Assembly: GCA_030671465.1 (NCBI GenBank)
Contig: DAOVIP010000058.1
Span: forward strand, 1-8,345
Source: Candidatus Aminicenantota bacterium
Lineage (GTDB): Bacteria; Acidobacteriota; Aminicenantia; UBA2199
Length of the DNA: 8,345 nt
Direction: 5' to 3'
The notes under the pieces: generated by a model
The model's input: only the letters and a program-made list of their open reading frames with translations
Told to the model about the DNA's origin: nothing
Databases searched by the model: none
Program-made: the position numbers and the translations under genes
In this document: piece by piece, positions 6,552-8,345 of the stretch
Layout of the letters: the number at the start of each line of letters is the position of its first letter
Position numbering within the stretch: position 1 is the stretch's first letter

Positions 6552-7440
6552 AAAACTAAAACAAGGCGATAAGATCGGAATTTTTGTCCCTGCCTCTCCG
6601 GTCCGGGATTCCTTTCGTCAAAAGGGCATGGCCAAGCTGGAACAATTGGGCTATGAACCGGTGGAAGTTGACCGTATTCTAGCCCGGCAGGAGTTCATCG
6701 CCAAACCGGTTGAAGAGAGCCTGGACGATATTCAGCATCTGTTGAATCGCATTGATGTCAGGGCCTTATGGGCGGCCCGGGGAGGCTACGGTTCAAATTA
6801 CTTGCTTCCCCATTTAAAAAAACTGGAGATCGAAAAACCGAAAATTGTGATAGGTTCTTCGGATGTCAGTTATCTGCTCTGGTATATGCTGGAGCATTTT
6901 CATATGGTGGTGTTTTATGGTCCCATGGTCTTTTGCGCTCTGGCCGAAAACCGGGTAAATTTGGGGCAACTGCAGGCGGTCTTAAGCGGAACCGAGCCGG
7001 AAATGAAAATCGAGGGACGGGTTTTAATTCCAGGCCGGGCCAGGGGGGTTTTAACCGGGGGGTGCTTATCCAATCTGGTTTCCTTGATCGGAACTCCCTT
7101 CTTCCCGGAAATCCGGCAGCGAATCCTGTTGCTGGAGGATGTCAACGAAAGGCCTTACCGGCTGGACCGGATGTTGTGGCAACTGGATCAAATCGGGGTC
7201 TTTCAAAAGATCAGAGGATTGGTGCTGGGAGAATTCCCGGATTGCTTTAAAGATGACCGGGAGAAAGAAGGTTTTTTTTCACGGCTGGGTGATTATTTAA
7301 GTGGTATTAGAATCCCGGTCTTGGTTGACCTGCCCCTGGGCCATTCCGATTCGGTTCACACGATTCCGCTGGGCATTGAGGTTGAAATGGACACCTCGGA
7401 TCGCAGTGGATTAATCTTGAGGGAAAATGCCGTTGAATAA
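6535..7440 (+). CDS. ldcA: LD-carboxypeptidase (muramoyltetrapeptide carboxypeptidase, peptidase family S66)
   Basis: A 301-residue cytoplasmic serine peptidase, normal length for the LdcA/MccF family. LdcA removes the terminal D-Ala from the tetrapeptide of recovered murein peptides, giving the tripeptide that Mpl reuses. The Ser-Glu-His triad is visible: S109 in IGSSDVSYL (family GYSDxT), E201 in LLLEDVNERPYRLDRML and H270 in LPLGHSDSVHTIPLG. The N-terminal KLKQGDKIGIFVPASP strand and WAARGGYGSNYLLPHL (79-94) are also typical. No signal peptide is present. The ATG at 6535 overlaps the kinase stop by 17 bases and has no strong Shine-Dalgarno, suggesting coupled translation. The downstream gene encodes the next enzyme of the same pathway. 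Some S66 members (MccF) instead cleave microcin C-type nucleotide peptides; neighbourhood with a Mpl-like gene favours the recycling role. Confidence 0.93.
   Translation: MLRKPEKLKQGDKIGIFVPASPVRDSFRQKGMAKLEQLGYEPVEVDRILARQEFIAKPVEESLDDIQHLLNRIDVRALWAARGGYGSNYLLPHLKKLEIEKPKIVIGSSDVSYLLWYMLEHFHMVVFYGPMVFCALAENRVNLGQLQAVLSGTEPEMKIEGRVLIPGRARGVLTGGCLSNLVSLIGTPFFPEIRQRILLLEDVNERPYRLDRMLWQLDQIGVFQKIRGLVLGEFPDCFKDDREKEGFFSRLGDYLSGIRIPVLVDLPLGHSDSVHTIPLGIEVEMDTSDRSGLILRENAVE
7419..7423 (+). promoter_or_regulatory. Candidate ribosome binding site for the Mpl-like gene
   Basis: GAGGG ends 3 bases before an in-frame ATG at 7427, inside the end of the carboxypeptidase gene. The spacing is short, but the alternative ATG at 7460 has only a C-rich leader with a lone GGG. 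The site therefore tilts the start choice to 7427. Confidence 0.45.
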
Positions 7441-8345
7441 CACCCTGCCACACCGGGTTATGAAAGTGTTTTTGAGCGGTATTGCCGGCACTGGTATGAG
7501 TTCCCTGGCTGGTTTATTCAGTCAAAAGGGGCACGAAGTCTATGGCTCGGATAGTCAATATTATCCGCCGGTTGATCAAATACTTGAAAAAATGAAGGTC
7601 AGGACATTTCAAGGTTTCGACCCGGCCAACATCCCGACCGATGTGGATCTGTGTGTGATCGGGAATGTTATTTCCAGGGGAAATCCTGAGGCCGAGTTTA
7701 TCTTGAACCGGGGGATCAAATTCGATTCCATGGCTGCGGCGTTGCATGACCCTTTCATACGCGGCAACCGTCCGATCGTGGCAGCCGCCACCCATGCCCA
7801 GACCACCATCGCCTCTCTGGTTGCCCATTTGCTGGGTTGTGCCGGGTTACACCCGGGTTTTTTCATCGGTGGAAAACCAATTGATTTCTCCCGGAATTAT
7901 GAGCTGGGTTCCGGGAATTATTTTGTGACTGAGGGGGATGAGTATGAGACCAGCTTTTTTGACCGCTCCTCCAAATTCCTGAAATATTACCCTGACAGCC
8001 TGATTTTAACGTCTCTGGAATATGATCATATAGATTTTTTCCCCAGTCCCGAGCTGTATCTGAAGAGTTTTCAGAATCTGGTCAACCAGGTACCATCCGA
8101 GGGGATTATCATCTGCAATGCGGATTTTCCCATGAACATGCAGGCTATAACAAAATCCTTTACCCCGGTGGTTACCTATGGCGGCCATAATGGTGATTAT
8201 CTTATCAGATCTGTGAAAATAGAGAAGGGGCAATACCATTTTGCCCTGAAGCACGGGCCTCGTGAGTTAAAATTCCAGAGTTCGATCATGGGCCGGCATA
8301 ATATCTGGAATTGTTGCGCTGCCATCCTGCTGGGAATGCATCTGG
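7427..8345 (+). CDS. mpl: Mpl/MurC-type UDP-MurNAc peptide ligase with altered P-loop (partial, 3' end outside window)
   Basis: The first 306 residues of a protein aligning by eye with E. coli Mpl (about 450 residues), which joins recycled L-Ala-gamma-D-Glu-meso-DAP to UDP-MurNAc using ATP in the cytoplasm. The N-terminal UDP-binding motif GIAGTGMSSLAG, GHEVYGSD, a VIGNVISRGNPE segment (Mpl: IIGNAMTRGNP), PGFFIGG, EGDEY at 169-173 (Mpl: EADEY), LEYDH with H201 and GRHNIWN at 289-295 are all present. The P-loop is not: ATHAQTT at 121-127 replaces GTHGKTT, so the two glycines are Ala and the phosphate-binding Lys is Gln (CAG at 7799-7801). The frame is open throughout and no stop or shift is seen. 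ATG 7427 overlaps the ldcA stop by 14 bases; ATG 7460 is a possible later start, since Mpl usually begins right at the MKVFLSGIAG strand. Family membership is firm; ligase activity is doubtful without the Lys. Confidence 0.88.
   Translation, partial: MPLNNTLPHRVMKVFLSGIAGTGMSSLAGLFSQKGHEVYGSDSQYYPPVDQILEKMKVRTFQGFDPANIPTDVDLCVIGNVISRGNPEAEFILNRGIKFDSMAAALHDPFIRGNRPIVAAATHAQTTIASLVAHLLGCAGLHPGFFIGGKPIDFSRNYELGSGNYFVTEGDEYETSFFDRSSKFLKYYPDSLILTSLEYDHIDFFPSPELYLKSFQNLVNQVPSEGIIICNADFPMNMQAITKSFTPVVTYGGHNGDYLIRSVKIEKGQYHFALKHGPRELKFQSSIMGRHNIWNCCAAILLGMHL

Noticed and set aside
7514..7828. Minus-strand open frames opposite the Mpl-like gene
   Set aside because: The plus frame aligns continuously with Mpl from 7460 to the window end, so the minus frames are shadows.
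7427..8345. The Mpl-like gene as a pseudogene
   Set aside because: The frame is open over all 306 visible codons and motifs flanking the P-loop on both sides are retained, so only the P-loop is altered; decay would be expected to leave stops or shifts elsewhere.
1..8345. CRISPR arrays, tRNA or rRNA genes, insertion sequences, phage genes
   Set aside because: I saw no regularly spaced repeats, tRNA cloverleaf, transposase motif or terminal inverted repeats; nearly all bases are accounted for by the listed genes.

Overview
The window reads as a chromosomal segment of a Gram-negative-type bacterium outside the well-studied Proteobacteria. No rRNA or other taxonomic marker is present, so placement is inference. 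A DUF4783-like small exported protein, a very large NtrY-like kinase, an exported GH20 hexosaminidase and an Mpl-type ligase (normally tied to meso-diaminopimelate peptidoglycan recycling) together fit an FCB/Acidobacteriota-like lineage better than a Firmicute, at low confidence. Base composition is moderate: the kinase gene is visibly more AT-rich than the hexosaminidase gene.

Layout. Positions 1-449 hold the end of a type II toxin-antitoxin module: the last codons of a probable VapB-like antitoxin, then a complete VapC-type PIN ribonuclease whose start overlaps the antitoxin end. A weak hairpin with a T-rich tail follows. Positions 494-2542 on the minus strand hold one exported family 20 beta-N-acetylhexosaminidase with a long helical C-terminal extension. 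A 125-bp AT-rich gap (about 2543-2667) separates it from a divergent plus-strand run that continues past the window end.

The plus-strand run is compact, and every junction is an overlap: a small exported NTF2-like protein (2668-3054), a 1177-residue 12-TM sensor histidine kinase (3018-6551), an S66 LD-carboxypeptidase (6535-7440) and a Mpl/MurC-type ligase (from 7427, cut by the window end). LD-carboxypeptidase and Mpl are consecutive steps of peptidoglycan recycling: tetrapeptide is trimmed to tripeptide, and tripeptide is joined to UDP-MurNAc. A membrane sensor kinase and a small exported protein in the same run suggest, as inference, that envelope state and muropeptide recycling are linked. 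The divergent hexosaminidase could supply amino-sugar salvage.

The strongest oddity is in the Mpl-like ligase. Its ATP-binding P-loop, normally GTHGKTT, reads ATHAQTT, so both glycines and the phosphate-binding lysine are replaced. The frame is intact and the other ligase motifs are kept. This looks like a deliberate-seeming loss or change of nucleotide binding rather than decay, and is the best candidate for something new here. The rest is mostly recognisable biology in unusual arrangements.
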